Shown: positions 34,545 through 44,547 of the stretch, one piece after another
Numbering within the stretch: position 1 is the stretch's first letter
Layout: each line of letters starts with the position of its first letter
Assembly: GCA_003255025.1 (NCBI GenBank)
Contig: QANY01013209.1
Span: 992,001-1,056,000 of the forward strand
Length of the DNA: 64,000 nt
DNA from: Datisca glomerata
Taxonomy: Eukaryota > Streptophyta > Magnoliopsida > Cucurbitales > Datiscaceae
Reading direction: 5' to 3'
Notes under the pieces: generated by a model
The model's database searches: none
Seen by the model: only the letters and a program-made list of their open reading frames with translations
Told to the model about the DNA's origin: nothing
Made by a program: the position numbers and the translations under genes

Positions 34545-35643
34545 CTTTATTACATGATGAACGATTGGGATTTCTCAACCATGTACAAAATATACAAAGA
34601 GAATATGTGAGCATAAATAAAAAGACAGTACAAGAGTAAGAATAAAATAGATTTCAAGATTGAAAAAACATTCATTTAGCTCATTCTTGTTTAAGTTGAA
34701 GAGTCCACGTAAATAATCAAAATAAAAAGAAATGTACGAGGATAAATGATGAATGCCCATTGTTAGACATTCACACTCTCACGAAGACTCAAATTTACAC
34801 ACTGCCTAAAGAGTTGAAACTCAAAAATTATATTTAGGATTAATAGTGAAACATTACTTTGGGCAAGAGAACTTACATTTTGTTAAACGGCACATCAAAG
34901 ATGAAAATATAATGTTCAAATATAAAAAAAGCCATAAAAAATCAGCGAGCAGAAACCACAAAGGTGTGTCAAACCACTTAAGGAGGAAGACAGAACAGTA
35001 CAAATATAAGTCGTCAAAGTCTTATTCTTAAAGAGTTGGATAATCAGAAAATCAAAATGGAACTTCTGTAACACTTACATCAACATTGAAAACATCAATC
35101 TCTCCAGCACGAATAGGATCCTTACTCATGTGTAAGAATAAAATTTCTCCCTGGAATTGGTATGAGCAATTGTAATTAGATAAAGACCATAAATAATAAT
35201 TTCTTTCACTAAAATTAATGAAAACTCCAAGTTTCAAAAAATTAACAATTATTTTACAGAATAATATGAAGTTTTGATTTGACAATATTCTTTGCTAGAA
35301 ATTGGATTGATAAGGACATATTATAAACAATCTTTAGGACATTGTAATAAAAAGCTCAATTTAATGTTGCTTTGAGTCTTCTAAAAAATTGAATTATTGA
35401 AAATAAGAGAGATTTTCCTTTCCAACTTAAATATGATGGTAAGCATCACTTTCTGAAATAAGTAACCAGTTAGCCACTGCTTGAAGTATGACTCGTACTT
35501 GTTGGATTAATCATATATAAGTTGTCTTACTCTCCTAAAGCCAAGTTCCATGCTTCGAGACAAAACAACAATGACAGGAGACTCACTGTCTATCATGCAC
35601 ATCAATCCCTTCCATATGATTAGAGCAGATGTAACTATCTTGC
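34545..35643 (-). pseudogene. Captured SEC11 signal peptidase fragment (copy in Pack-CACTA-3)
   Basis: Three minus-strand exons read. 35,643-35,531: '[20 protein letters not shown]', then [17 protein letters not shown]. 35,150-35,079: 'GEILFLHMSKDPIRAGEIDV', then FNVD. About 34,580-34,545: G-stop-EIPIVHHVIK. SEC11 is the catalytic subunit of the ER signal peptidase complex. The catalytic Ser of the SGSMEP box survives in SRSMEL. The catalytic-His segment (IVHRVIK in copy 4) has an Arg-to-His change next to the His, and the preceding Arg codon is now a stop. A degenerate reading at about 34,390-34,290 could be the Asp-bearing exon. Borders of the first two exons are GT-AG. It lies downstream of and in sense with the callose synthase exons. 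Confidence 0.8.
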
Positions 35644-36012
35644 CTGAAAGATTAACAAGACTACTCGTATAAGCCGATGTTTCACTTCGCTTCATCAGAC
35701 TACACCTTTGATGTCACTTTTTTAAAAGAAAGGTTTATAAAAGAAAGAGTTGTTAATGAAGACTGCACATTTGATGCGACTTTCATTTTCCTGAAAGAGG
35801 TAAAAAGGGTAAATTTTTCAGGCTCAATTCGTTAGAACATTGATATGAACTAATAAGGGAGTAAAAAAGAAGTTTCTTTCAGTAAATAAAATAAAAGTGA
35901 CAGCTATAAAAATTTGAAAAGTTGTACAACGCAATACGAGTAGTTTGAGCAAGCAGGTAGAAGTATTGTCTCGCTGTCTGAACTGAACAGCAAGTAAAAT
36001 CAAAGCTTGTAC

Positions 36013-36472
36013 GTTCTAGACGTTGAAGAAGTGAAGTTTTAATTTGCCGAACACCACGTCCACTTGATGTGGGATCTAGTTTATGAGCTTTCTCAAAGGC
36101 ATAGAACCGACCTAGTTCCAAAATCAACATCCATGTGTGAAGTTAGCATTATTGCTTTTGAGACCATTTTGCTAAAAGATAAAGCAACAGGAAAAATAGA
36201 AGATTCGCGTCTTAAAGAAAAACAATAAAAGTAGAGAAGTTTTCACAAAAACTCTATGTACAAAAAGCAACAAGAAATTTGTAGCTTACACAAAGAGGCA
36301 ACCATTGGGTTGGTAGCCTCAACTTCATTAGCAACACGGAGAATCAGAGCTATCTCAATAGGGAAGAAGGAGCCACCTCACTATCCATCATAGACTTTCC
36401 TAAATGACCAGTTGTCTGAGTTCGCATGATCTGCCTGGGCGGTTGCTGATCGGAACCTCTTCTATATGCCAT
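36013..36472 (-). pseudogene. Captured callose synthase N-terminus (2 exons, Pack-CACTA-3)
   Basis: Exon 1 (36,472-36,290) starts ATG and reads 'MAYRRGSDQQPPRQIMRTQT', then TGHLGKSMMDSEVAPSS. A 1-nt deletion then shifts the frame before EIALILRVANEVEATNPMVASLC. Exon 2 (36,111-36,013) reads '[20 protein letters not shown]', then [12 protein letters not shown]. This is the N-terminus of a CALS1-type callose synthase, the plasma-membrane 1,3-beta-glucan synthase. Splice borders (TTGT/gtaagc, actag/GTCGG, GAAC/gtacaa) are canonical and preserve the Cys codon split by the intron. The catalytic and membrane regions were not captured. Confidence 0.85.
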
Positions 36473-37529
36473 ATCTAAATGCTAGCAAATACCTAAACAA
36501 ACTCTGTTTGCCTGTTAAACATGAAACTTTTCCCCATAATTTTTAATAGTCAAATGAATGAACTTCATAGAATCCTATTCATCAAAACAAAAAAAGCTCC
36601 TAAATTCTTAGTTTGGCTGCTGAGAAGACTAAGGAAAGATAAAAACACTAGTTGAGTCTAAACAATTTCAAAACTTATGAGCCACTTAAAACCCTCAAAC
36701 TTCAGTCAACAAAGCATAAATCAATTATTTAAGGTTTGATTCAACACCGCCATTGTATTAAAGTTAAAACAAAACAGGCAGGGGAAGTAAAACAAGCAAA
36801 AACAACAAGTTCCTCTGCTTTCCCATTTCTTCCCTCATCAGTCAACAAACAACAAAAGAAAACTCAGAAAAAGTTAAACACGGAAAAAGAATTAAATTCC
36901 CAGAAACAACCATTGACAAAAGTAAAACAAGAAAAGATGGAAATTAATGACTTCAAGTCATATATTGGTTTTGCTCCCACAATAGAAACACATCAACCAT
37001 ACTCAACTAAGTCATAAAGACATCCATATCTAGTTAACTGCTACTACTTGTATCTTTTAAGTCAACAACATTAGTCACTAGCACCGATACGTGAGAAAGC
37101 ACTTATAATCACATACCCACCTTCTTTCTGTGGACAGAGAAGAAAATAAGCAAACAAAATTCCATTAACGATCAATTGGCTCCAAAATGAGAAAAATGAA
37201 ACTTTCACAAGAAAGAGAGCAGAGTAGTTACCACTTCACCAAAACACTTCAGAGCTTGAAAGAACAAGAACTAGTTGCATAGTCTGAATGAATTCAGTAT
37301 AATAAAACAGTGAAAATTGAAGAAAGAGTGAAAGAAAGTGACTAAAAGCTTCACATAATTCAAAGAGAATGAGAGAGAGTATGAGGAAGGGAAGAGGCAA
37401 CCAAAGGTAAATGCGTGAGGCGACGATGGGGTCGAATCAAACCTGAAAATCAATGAAACCCAAGTTCCTTTATCTTTGAATGAGAAAGTGAGAGAGAAGC
37501 TAATCAATGAGAATCTTTGAGCCCTAAGT

Positions 37530-37790
37530 CATCTAAGAGGGAGAAGCTCTGTCGAAGTCCAGTCCTAGTCATCTAAGAGGAAGAAGTTAAGTCGAGGATC
37601 TCTGTGTCGAGAAAGAAGCAACGATTTCAAGGGTCCAATTCAGAGAGAAGCAACAATTTTCAGAGCTTCTCTTTAAAATGGAGAAGAAAGTCAAGCCCCT
37701 CTGAGAGAGCTCGAGAGAATATTATTTTAGAGAAGAAAATTTCAAGCGCCCCCTAAGAGAGCTCGAGAGAACGAAATGAGTTGTGGGTCC
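37530..37790 (-). repeat. CT-rich leader upstream of the captured callose synthase
   Basis: On the minus strand this holds 'ctctcgagctctct' repeats, 'gttgcttctctctgaa' and a duplicated 'cttagatgact' phrase. It resembles a 5' UTR and is duplicated at 51,100-51,370. The small frame 37,507-37,271 just downstream has no recognisable product. Confidence 0.5.
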
Positions 37791-37837
37791 AATTTTTGCT
37801 TAAGTGTGTGTCCCGCTTCTAGTTTATGTACACGTGT

Positions 37838-38792
37838 TTATCAGCTTTCTCAAAGGCATAGAACCGACTTAGTTCCAAAATCAACATCCATGTGTGAAGT
37901 TAGCATTATTGCTTTTGAGACCATTTTGCTAAAAGATAAAACAACAGGAAAAATAGAAGATTCGCGTCTTAAAGAAAAACAATAAAAGTAGTGAAGTTTC
38001 ATAAAAACTCTATGTACAAAAAGCAACAAGAAATTTGTAGCTTACACAAAGAGGCAACCATTGGGTTAGTAGGCTCAACTTCATTAGCAACATGGAGAAT
38101 CAGAGCTATCTCAACAGGGGAAGAAGGAGCCACCTCACTATCCATCATAGACTCTCCTAGATGCCCAGTTGTCTGAGTTCGCATGATCCGCCTGGGCGGT
38201 TGCTGATCGGAACCTCTTCTATATGCCATATCTAAATGCTAGCAAATACCTAAACAAACTTTGTTTTCCTGCCAAACATGAAACTTTTCCCCATAATTTT
38301 TAATAGTCAAATGAATGAACTTCATAGAATCCTATTCATCAAAACAAAACAAACAAACAAAAAAGCTCCCAAATTCTTAGTTTGGCTGCTGAGAAGACTG
38401 AGGAAAGATAAGAACACTAGTTGAGTCTAAACAATTTCAAAACTTGTGAGCCACTTAAAACCCCCAAACTTCAGTCAACAAAGCATAAATCAATTATTTG
38501 GTTTTGATTCAACACCGCCATTTTATTAAAGTTAAAACAAAACAGGCAGGGGAAGTAAAACAAGCAAAAACAATGAGTTCCCCTGCTTTCCCATTTCTTC
38601 CCTCATCAGTCAACAAACAACAAAAGAAAACTCAGAAAAAGATAAACACGGAAAAAGAATTAATATCCCATAAACAATAATTGACAGAAGTAAAACAAGA
38701 AGAGATGGAAATTAACGACTTCAAGTCATATATTGGTTTTGCTCCCACAATAGAAACACATCAACTATACTCAACCAAGTCATAAAGACATC
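37838..38792 (-). pseudogene. Third copy of the callose synthase exon 1 region
   Basis: This segment repeats 36,078-37,027 in the same orientation with visible divergence. It contains exon 1 (38,226-38,044), where the frame is intact: 'MDSEVAPSSPVEIALILHVA' continues to NEVEPTNPMVASLC. Copies 3 and 4 share a 1-nt deletion here, so this copy keeps the older state. It contains only a stub of exon 2 and no SEC11 exons. It is bordered on the left by the truncated Pack-CACTA-3 and on the right by LTR sequence. Confidence 0.75.
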
Positions 38793-39395
38793 CAGCGTTC
38801 TTTCTGTACACATGTCTTGGGTGATTTTTTTTCTTGTTCATTTGCCATCCATTACACTCAATAAGTTTCACTTATGGAGGTGTAATAGTTTGTCATTTCT
38901 TATTATGTCGTTACGTCTGCCCATTTCTATTCTCACGTGCTTCTTAAAAACATGCAATGTGGTCTGCGGACATCGTTCTCAGAAGAAAATCAAAATGAGG
39001 TCTTGGTTCCACAAAAGGAGCCTAAATATTTGGGAGTGTCTACAGACATCGTTGGGAGCCTAAATCCTTGGGAGTTCCAGAATCCTTGGGAGCCTAAATC
39101 AGATGTCTTCCCATTTCCTTTCTCTTCTGGGAACGATGTTCGTAGACACTCTCAATGATTTAGGCTCCTTTCGTGGAACCATGACCCCGTTTTAATTTTC
39201 TTCTGAAAACGATGTCTGTAGACCACATCGCATGTTTTTAAGAAGCACGTGAGAATGAAAATGGGCAGACGTAACGACGGAATAAGAAAGGAAAAACTAT
39301 TACACCTCAATAAGTGAAACTTATTGAGTGTAATGGGGGCAAATGAATAAGAAAAAAAATCACCCAAAACACATGTACATAAAGAACGCTGAAAC
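38793..39395. repeat. Inverted repeat around the centre of the inverted-LTR element
   Basis: 38,793-39,055 repeats 33,298-33,530 directly and is inverted relative to 39,131-39,395. The loop is about 75 bp. The innermost arms 39,007-39,055 and 39,131-39,180 share 'ggttccac.aaaggagccta' and 'gagtgtctac'. It could fold into a long hairpin. Confidence 0.75.
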
Positions 39396-40188
39396 GGGAG
39401 ACTTTATCAGAACGGGGAAGAATGTTGAAGCGGGGAGCTATCGTTTCTGGAATAGGGGGACAATCGCTTCTGGAACGGGTGTCTATCACTTCTGGAACGG
39501 GTGATTGTTGCTTCTGGAACATGTTACTATCGCTTATGGAACGGGAGAGCTATTACTTCCACAACGGGGGCCCATCACTCCTAGAACGGGAAAAAAATAA
39601 CAAAATGAGAACCGACATCTCGAGAATGAGATATCATAGCTTTCAGAATGGGAACTGATATCTCGAGAACAGGGAATCATTACCTCCTGGACAGGATAGA
39701 ACATCAGAAAGGAAAGGAGGGTTGAGACTGACAGTCAAGTGGTTGTGATTGATTGGTCTGAATCACGAGGAACAACCAAGTGGTTATGACTGATTAAGTT
39801 GTTGATGACAAAACAGTTGAAATGAATGAGCAGAGTAAAAGAGCTCACGCCTGAAAGCAATCTCATCAGCTGAAAGTATAGAGGATGTGATCATCCCTTT
39901 TTTATTATTCTTATAATTTTAAGGCCTAGATGTATAAGCTCATGTAAAAAGAAAATGGAGGCGAGGGAGGACTTGACTAAGAAAACCTAAAAAAAAAGAC
40001 ATTGTCCTTCCTCTTTTCTCTCATCAACAGTTATATAAAATTCTTTACATAAGTGAATATCAACTATTTTTCTATGATTTTTCTTCCCTTTAAAGGTATA
40101 CGTAAATGATGATATTTTTATTCTCTTTTCAAATTATGATATTTATTATTTGTTCGTAAAGAATTTTTCATAAAAAAAAACCTTTACA
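39344..40188 (+). repeat. Right LTR of the inverted-LTR element
   Basis: The reverse complement of the left LTR, running TGAATAAG...CCTTTACA on the plus strand. It is preceded by the purine tract 'taatgggggcaaa'. The 25-bp minisatellite is at 39,425-39,600. Confidence 0.75.
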
Positions 40189-40452
40189 CCTACAATCTAG
40201 TAGAGAGCGACATCTTCACTAACAGGTTTGCATCTGAAGATCTGACTAGTAAGTTGGACATGATTGAAATCTTTGTAGCAGCCTGATTGATATCTTTTCC
40301 CAAATCTCTTGCCTAGAGTATGTGGTTATTTAGTGAATTGTATAAGTGTAATTTGGTGATTTGTATAGTTGTCGTTTACTGTTAAATATGGCAGTAACAT
40401 TAAAAAAATTTCCATCAATCAAAGTAAATTGTTACTTTTTCTCTTTGGTGCC
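40189..40452 (+). pseudogene. Copia-1 part 3: C-terminus and truncated 3' LTR
   Basis: After the CCTAC duplication the plus strand reads 'SDIFTNRFASEDLTSKLDMI', then EIFVAA-stop. This is the conserved copia C-terminus (ADIFTK-L...SKLGM). The following segment to 40,452 matches the last part of the solo LTR at 1,520-1,958. The 5' portion of the LTR is missing. One frameshift lies between the YVPT end of part 2 and this part. Confidence 0.75.
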
Positions 40453-40620
40453 TGTTCACAGTAGTACGTTTAGATGACCTTTCAAACTACCTCATAATAC
40501 GTGCTTATGCTCCTAGGATCATTTAATGCTTCTCTCATTTTCTAGACTATAATTTCTACTTATGCCAACTCCTAATGACTCATTAACTTCACAAAATGAT
40601 CCCCCATAATTGTTATATCA
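40453..40620 (-). repeat. Gypsy-2 3' LTR
   Basis: Preceded on the minus strand by a polypurine tract, 'caaggaggaaggaa', directly after the last pol codons. The sequence matches 53,424-53,591. Confidence 0.6.
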
Positions 40621-41845
40621 TTCCTTCCTCCTTGAAAGAACTCTTCCTCGAGTTTAGTGATGCCTGATACCTCCATTTCTTTTCCATGGTTGTATGAATA
40701 CAGATCAGAAACGTTAAATGTAGAGTCTACGCCCGAGTGCTTTCGCAAGTCAACTTTATAGGCATTTGGTCCAATCTTCTCGATGATATTCTAGGGTCCG
40801 ATTTTTCTTTTGCTTAGCTTGGAATAAGAACCAGAAGGGAATCTATATTTCCTCATGTAAGTCATCACCACGTCTTCTTCTTAAAGCTATGGGCCAGCCT
40901 TTTCTGATCTACATGTTCCTTATACTTCGTTGATTCTTTAATCTTTAGCTTGATTTGCTCATGTAATTCTTTCATTTTTCAGCCATGTTTTCTCCCAGTA
41001 AGTTGCATTTACTAGTTTTTAATATAGGGATTTAATCATAAAAATGATTCTCCCATACACTACCTCAAAAGGCTCTTGCTGGTAGCTTGATTTTTAGAGT
41101 ATTTGCAAGGAAATTCTGCTTGTGCAATCACTGCTTTCCACTGTTTTAGATTTTCTCTAACTAGGCACCTTAACAAAGTGCCAGACTCCTATTAGTAACT
41201 TCAATCTATCCATCTATTTATGAAGGATAAAAATTGCTATATTTTCTTTCAAGTCTTCTCCATAAAATGCTCTAAAATGGCGACAAAAACATGGAATCTC
41301 TATCTGATGTGACCCAATGTAGACACACGATTTCTCAAAAATAGATGTTAGCAATGTTGATGCATCCATTGTCCTCTTGCAACTAATGAAATGATCTAAT
41401 TTCAAAAATCGATCAACTACCACGACAATAAAACCTATACCTCTTTCACAAATAGGCAACCCTCACCACAGAATCCATGCTTACGTCCTCCCAAGGTGCT
41501 CAGGAACGGGTAACGGTGTTTTTTATACTCTTCATTTTGATTCTTTGGCATGTCCGACACTTATTGACAAACCGATCTCATCATTGGCCAGAAAAACGTT
41601 TGCTCGACCATTGCATATTTACTATATAGGAAGCCCTTATATAGTAAATATTCACTCCTTGATGCCCATTTGTACAATCACTACAAATTGAGCCAAAGAA
41701 ATGATCATTGGGGTATCGATCCTTGAAGGAATCTTATCCTTATGGTTGATGCATCTATTGCTTTGTTACTTGCCCCGATTTATGAATCCCATCTTGCGTG
41801 CCCTTTGTTCAATTTCTTTTGATTGTTCTAATGCATCAAAGCATC
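40621..41845 (-). pseudogene. Gypsy-2 integrase remnant
   Basis: Minus-strand reading gives 'FFWPMMRSVCQ' and 'CQRIKMKS' (the zinc-binding HHCC-side region), then 'APWEDVSMDSV'. Next is 41,459-41,214, 'GFIVVVVDRFLKLDHFISCK', the catalytic core. Then 'FEVVYGRII', 'KEKSDPR' and the end 'STFNVSDLYSYNHGKEME', a pol terminus seen in plant chromoviruses. Integrase inserts the cDNA. Stops and frameshifts are frequent. Order and spacing to the polypurine tract are normal. Confidence 0.8.
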
Positions 41846-41849
41846 ATGA

Positions 41850-42965
41850 TCTGAGTATAAACTAAATTCTCGTTATATTAAGTAATCTTGCCAATGTCTA
41901 AGAGCTTGAACAATGGCACTTGTATCATAAGTATTGTACCTTTATATGACTGAGTTGTTAAATAGAACAGATGCGTAGATTGTCAATAATATTTATTGTC
42001 CACAGACACTTTTGAGTAAGTGGCATAGTACCCTTTAACAAAATCTATTTATGTGATCACATCAATCTAAGTATTTAGTATATCGAGTGGTTTATTAGAA
42101 ATTTGATAGTTTTACTTAGAGACATCAAGTATAAAAATGATTATGGTTGATCGGTAGAATAAGATTTAAAACTTAAGAAATAAGAGGTATATATATTAGT
42201 GTGATAGTACATCTAATTATATGCAATGCTATATTATGGAGAGGCAACACATAATGAATAATAAGTCAAAAATAATTACGTTGAGTAATATAAAATACGA
42301 TTGCAGTTCAGTTATATCTTTATAGAATAAATTATAATTAATAACTAAAAAATTCGTTCATGAGTTTTATTGATAGAGTTTATTAATTAGTTAGCCAAGA
42401 GTACTTTATTCTTATAGTCATCGAGCTAACCTATGGATTATAGCTATTGTCGTGACAGTAATTAATAGGAATGACATGGATACCTAATAGTCAACTATTC
42501 AATCATATTTCAGTTAGGGTTTTAGCTCTCAATCCTAGCCATTGGATATTAATAAATATGAGACTTCTCTCATATTCGGTCCAAGTCTATTGACATTATT
42601 AGTTGAGAGAACATGTGAAAGCAGAGAGAGACTTTCTCTCTCTAGCTGAAAATTTGAGAGCAGAAAAAAGATCCATGACCATACACTTATTGATGATTAA
42701 TGGTACTAGGAATAACGAGGAAGATCATAAGGTATCGATACGAATACACATGTGTTTTGCACAGCAGTACGCGATTGGTGCCGGTGACATCGACGAAGTG
42801 AAGTGCTTGGTAGCTTCTCCAGTTTTGCTATGTAGATCGAGGTGTTGATCCACGCGTATTGAGGCTCGGGTCTTGACATGGGAAAAATTTTAATTTTTGT
42901 GATTCACATGTCAAAGATATAATCTCTACATTCATTCATAGCAGAGATTAGGTTGTCTAATAGAT
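41850..42965. other. Non-coding block between gypsy-2 gag and integrase
   Basis: AT-rich on the left, with 'ggttttagctctcaatccta' and a CT/GA-rich patch ('gagagagactttctctctc') on the right. It replaces the expected RT region. It may be a solo LTR or other insertion, but no matching copy exists in the window. The open frame at 42,603-42,848 has no recognised product. Confidence 0.4.
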
Positions 42966-42969
42966 AATA

Positions 42970-43450
42970 GATAAATTTTAAGATCAGAACAATTTTCGCT
43001 GCGATATTTCCTTCAGCTGGCTAGTTTTCTGCAATCAAAAGACTTATGGCCCTCGTTTCCATACTTATAGCATATGATCTTTCCTCCAATAAATTGGATT
43101 GATTATGCCGGTCTTTGAGCATTATTTCCTTGTCCACTACTTTCAGAATTATTGATTGGCCTTGATTTCTGCATAACACAAGCACCTGCTACAGACTTTT
43201 TCTTATAGTCTCATTGGCTTATGTCAACCTCCAGGTGAGTATCTCTCTTTTCCATGTAAGAAGTAAGACTATGAGACTATTTCTGTTTGTCTTCAACCTT
43301 CACAACTAGTTGGATAGCACTGGATGAAGTCCAGTGAGGTTGTAACTCACCAAATTCCTAATTTCTGACCTTAAACCCATCAAATATCGTTGAATGCCTA
43401 CAATCAGTTTCAGGCGGTTGCACTCTTGTTCTTATTCGATAGAACTCGCT
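42970..43450 (-). pseudogene. Gypsy-2 gag C-terminus with zinc knuckle
   Basis: The minus strand reads 'CYKYGNEGHKSFDCR' (about 43,070-43,025), a CCHC knuckle with one Cys changed to Tyr. It is preceded by degenerate gag sequence with 'NNSESSGQGNNAQRP'. The upstream half of gag is at 53,400-52,890, beyond copia-2. Confidence 0.65.
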
Positions 43451-44547
43451 TGTCTACAAAAATATCCTCTATGAGAACTCTAAACAACCTGGAGGGGTAC
43501 ATAGGTTTATATCTATACACCTGGATTTTAATCAGATTAATTTAGCACAGTGAAAAATATTATATTAAATCAGATCAAGCATTCGATATAATAAATCAGA
43601 TTAAAAATCTGATATAGAGATAGAGAGGTGGAGATATACACGTGATATTTTTACATGAATCTACTAAAATTTTCAACTGAGTACAAAGACTGAACTTATA
43701 TATACTAACTCATGTACTTCTGATTGTTTTACCGCCCCTCTTGACTCCTAGTACCGATATCTTTGCTTCTCAGAGCCACACGCTCGTGAATCTTAAATCT
43801 TCTTCAAGGCACAAACAACCATCATGTTTGTCGGATGCACAAACGATCTTGATCTCGTCTTCTTGAACTCCACTCTAAGGCACAAGTATCGACGCAATCT
43901 CGTCAATCTTGAACTCGCTCTAAGACAAAAAATTCACATAGATTATGAATAAAAAGTTATTTATGTGTTTCCTAAAAAAAACTTAAAAAATCATTCAATG
44001 TAAAACTGGGTTTTCTTCAGAAAGCAAAATCGTTTTTATGCTGAAAAAATTGAATAAATCTAAAATAGCAATAAAACTAAAGGTCTAGATCAAAATAATG
44101 AATTTGAAATTTGAAAGACTTTTATAAATTAAATAGAGAATTTAAAAAAAGTAAAATAGAAAATCACTCAAAACACTATTTTCTCTCTCTATTGTTTACT
44201 TTCCTGAGAGGCTAATTAGGAAGACAAATATGTATACAGAGGCTAAGCAAGTTAGGACAATTTTCTTAGTGAGAAGATAATACCATGAAAAAATATCATT
44301 TTAATTTTGAAATAAGAAACACTATAATTTTGTGAAAAATATTTTTTTTAAAATCAATAAGATATTTATTGTAAGAAACCCTTGGACCTTTTGTTTTCGT
44401 TTTTGTGCAAAAGCTTTTGATATATACTATCAAACCGTAGACCTAAGATTAGACGGACTCAAACTAAAACTTGACTTGCATATTTTATTTTGTTTACGGA
44501 ATTACAACTATTACAAATAATCAAAGTAACATATCTTTGCGGTAACA
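43451..44547 (-). repeat. Copia-2 3' LTR
   Basis: It matches the region 51,747-52,882 along its length with indels. It is bounded on the right by the polypurine tract. Confidence 0.7.

Larger units (their letters stand above)
33527..37817 (-). mobile_element. Pack-CACTA-3: truncated copy of Pack-CACTA-4 with its flank
   Basis: The segment matches 47,113-51,405 closely, apparently above 95% identity by eye. It includes 165-170 bp of the copia-2 gag that flanks Pack-CACTA-4, so it did not arrive by transposition. The CACTA terminus is at 33,697 (CACTACAAGAAAAATGGC). The right terminal about 145 bp, including the TIR, is missing. Captured callose synthase and SEC11 exons and a CT-rich leader (37,530-37,780) are present as in copy 4. 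Confidence 0.8.
32449..40188. mobile_element. Retroelement with two LTRs in inverted orientation
   Basis: The left end TGTAAAGGTT and right end AACCTTTACA are inverted copies. The 5-bp target duplication CCTAC is perfect (32,444-32,448 and 40,189-40,193), and the copia-1 frame resumes after it. Each arm is a gypsy-1-like LTR: 32,449-33,346 (898 bp) and 39,344-40,188 (845 bp, reversed). Each is followed inward by the same sequence, 'attacactcaataagtttca', next to a purine tract (ttttccctccatt / aatgggggcaaa). Both ends therefore look like 3' LTR ends. The centre contains a near-palindrome (39,007-39,180) and a 5.3-kb foreign segment with Pack-CACTA sequence. No gag or pol was seen. Confidence 0.75.

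Noticed and set aside
37271..37507. 78-residue minus-strand frame, identical at 50,855-51,091
   Set aside because: Identical because the whole segment is duplicated; Ser/Phe-rich, in the leader/UTR-like region, no recognisable protein.
42603..42848. 81-residue plus-strand frame starting MREHVKAERDFLS
   Set aside because: No family resemblance and located in a likely LTR-like insertion.
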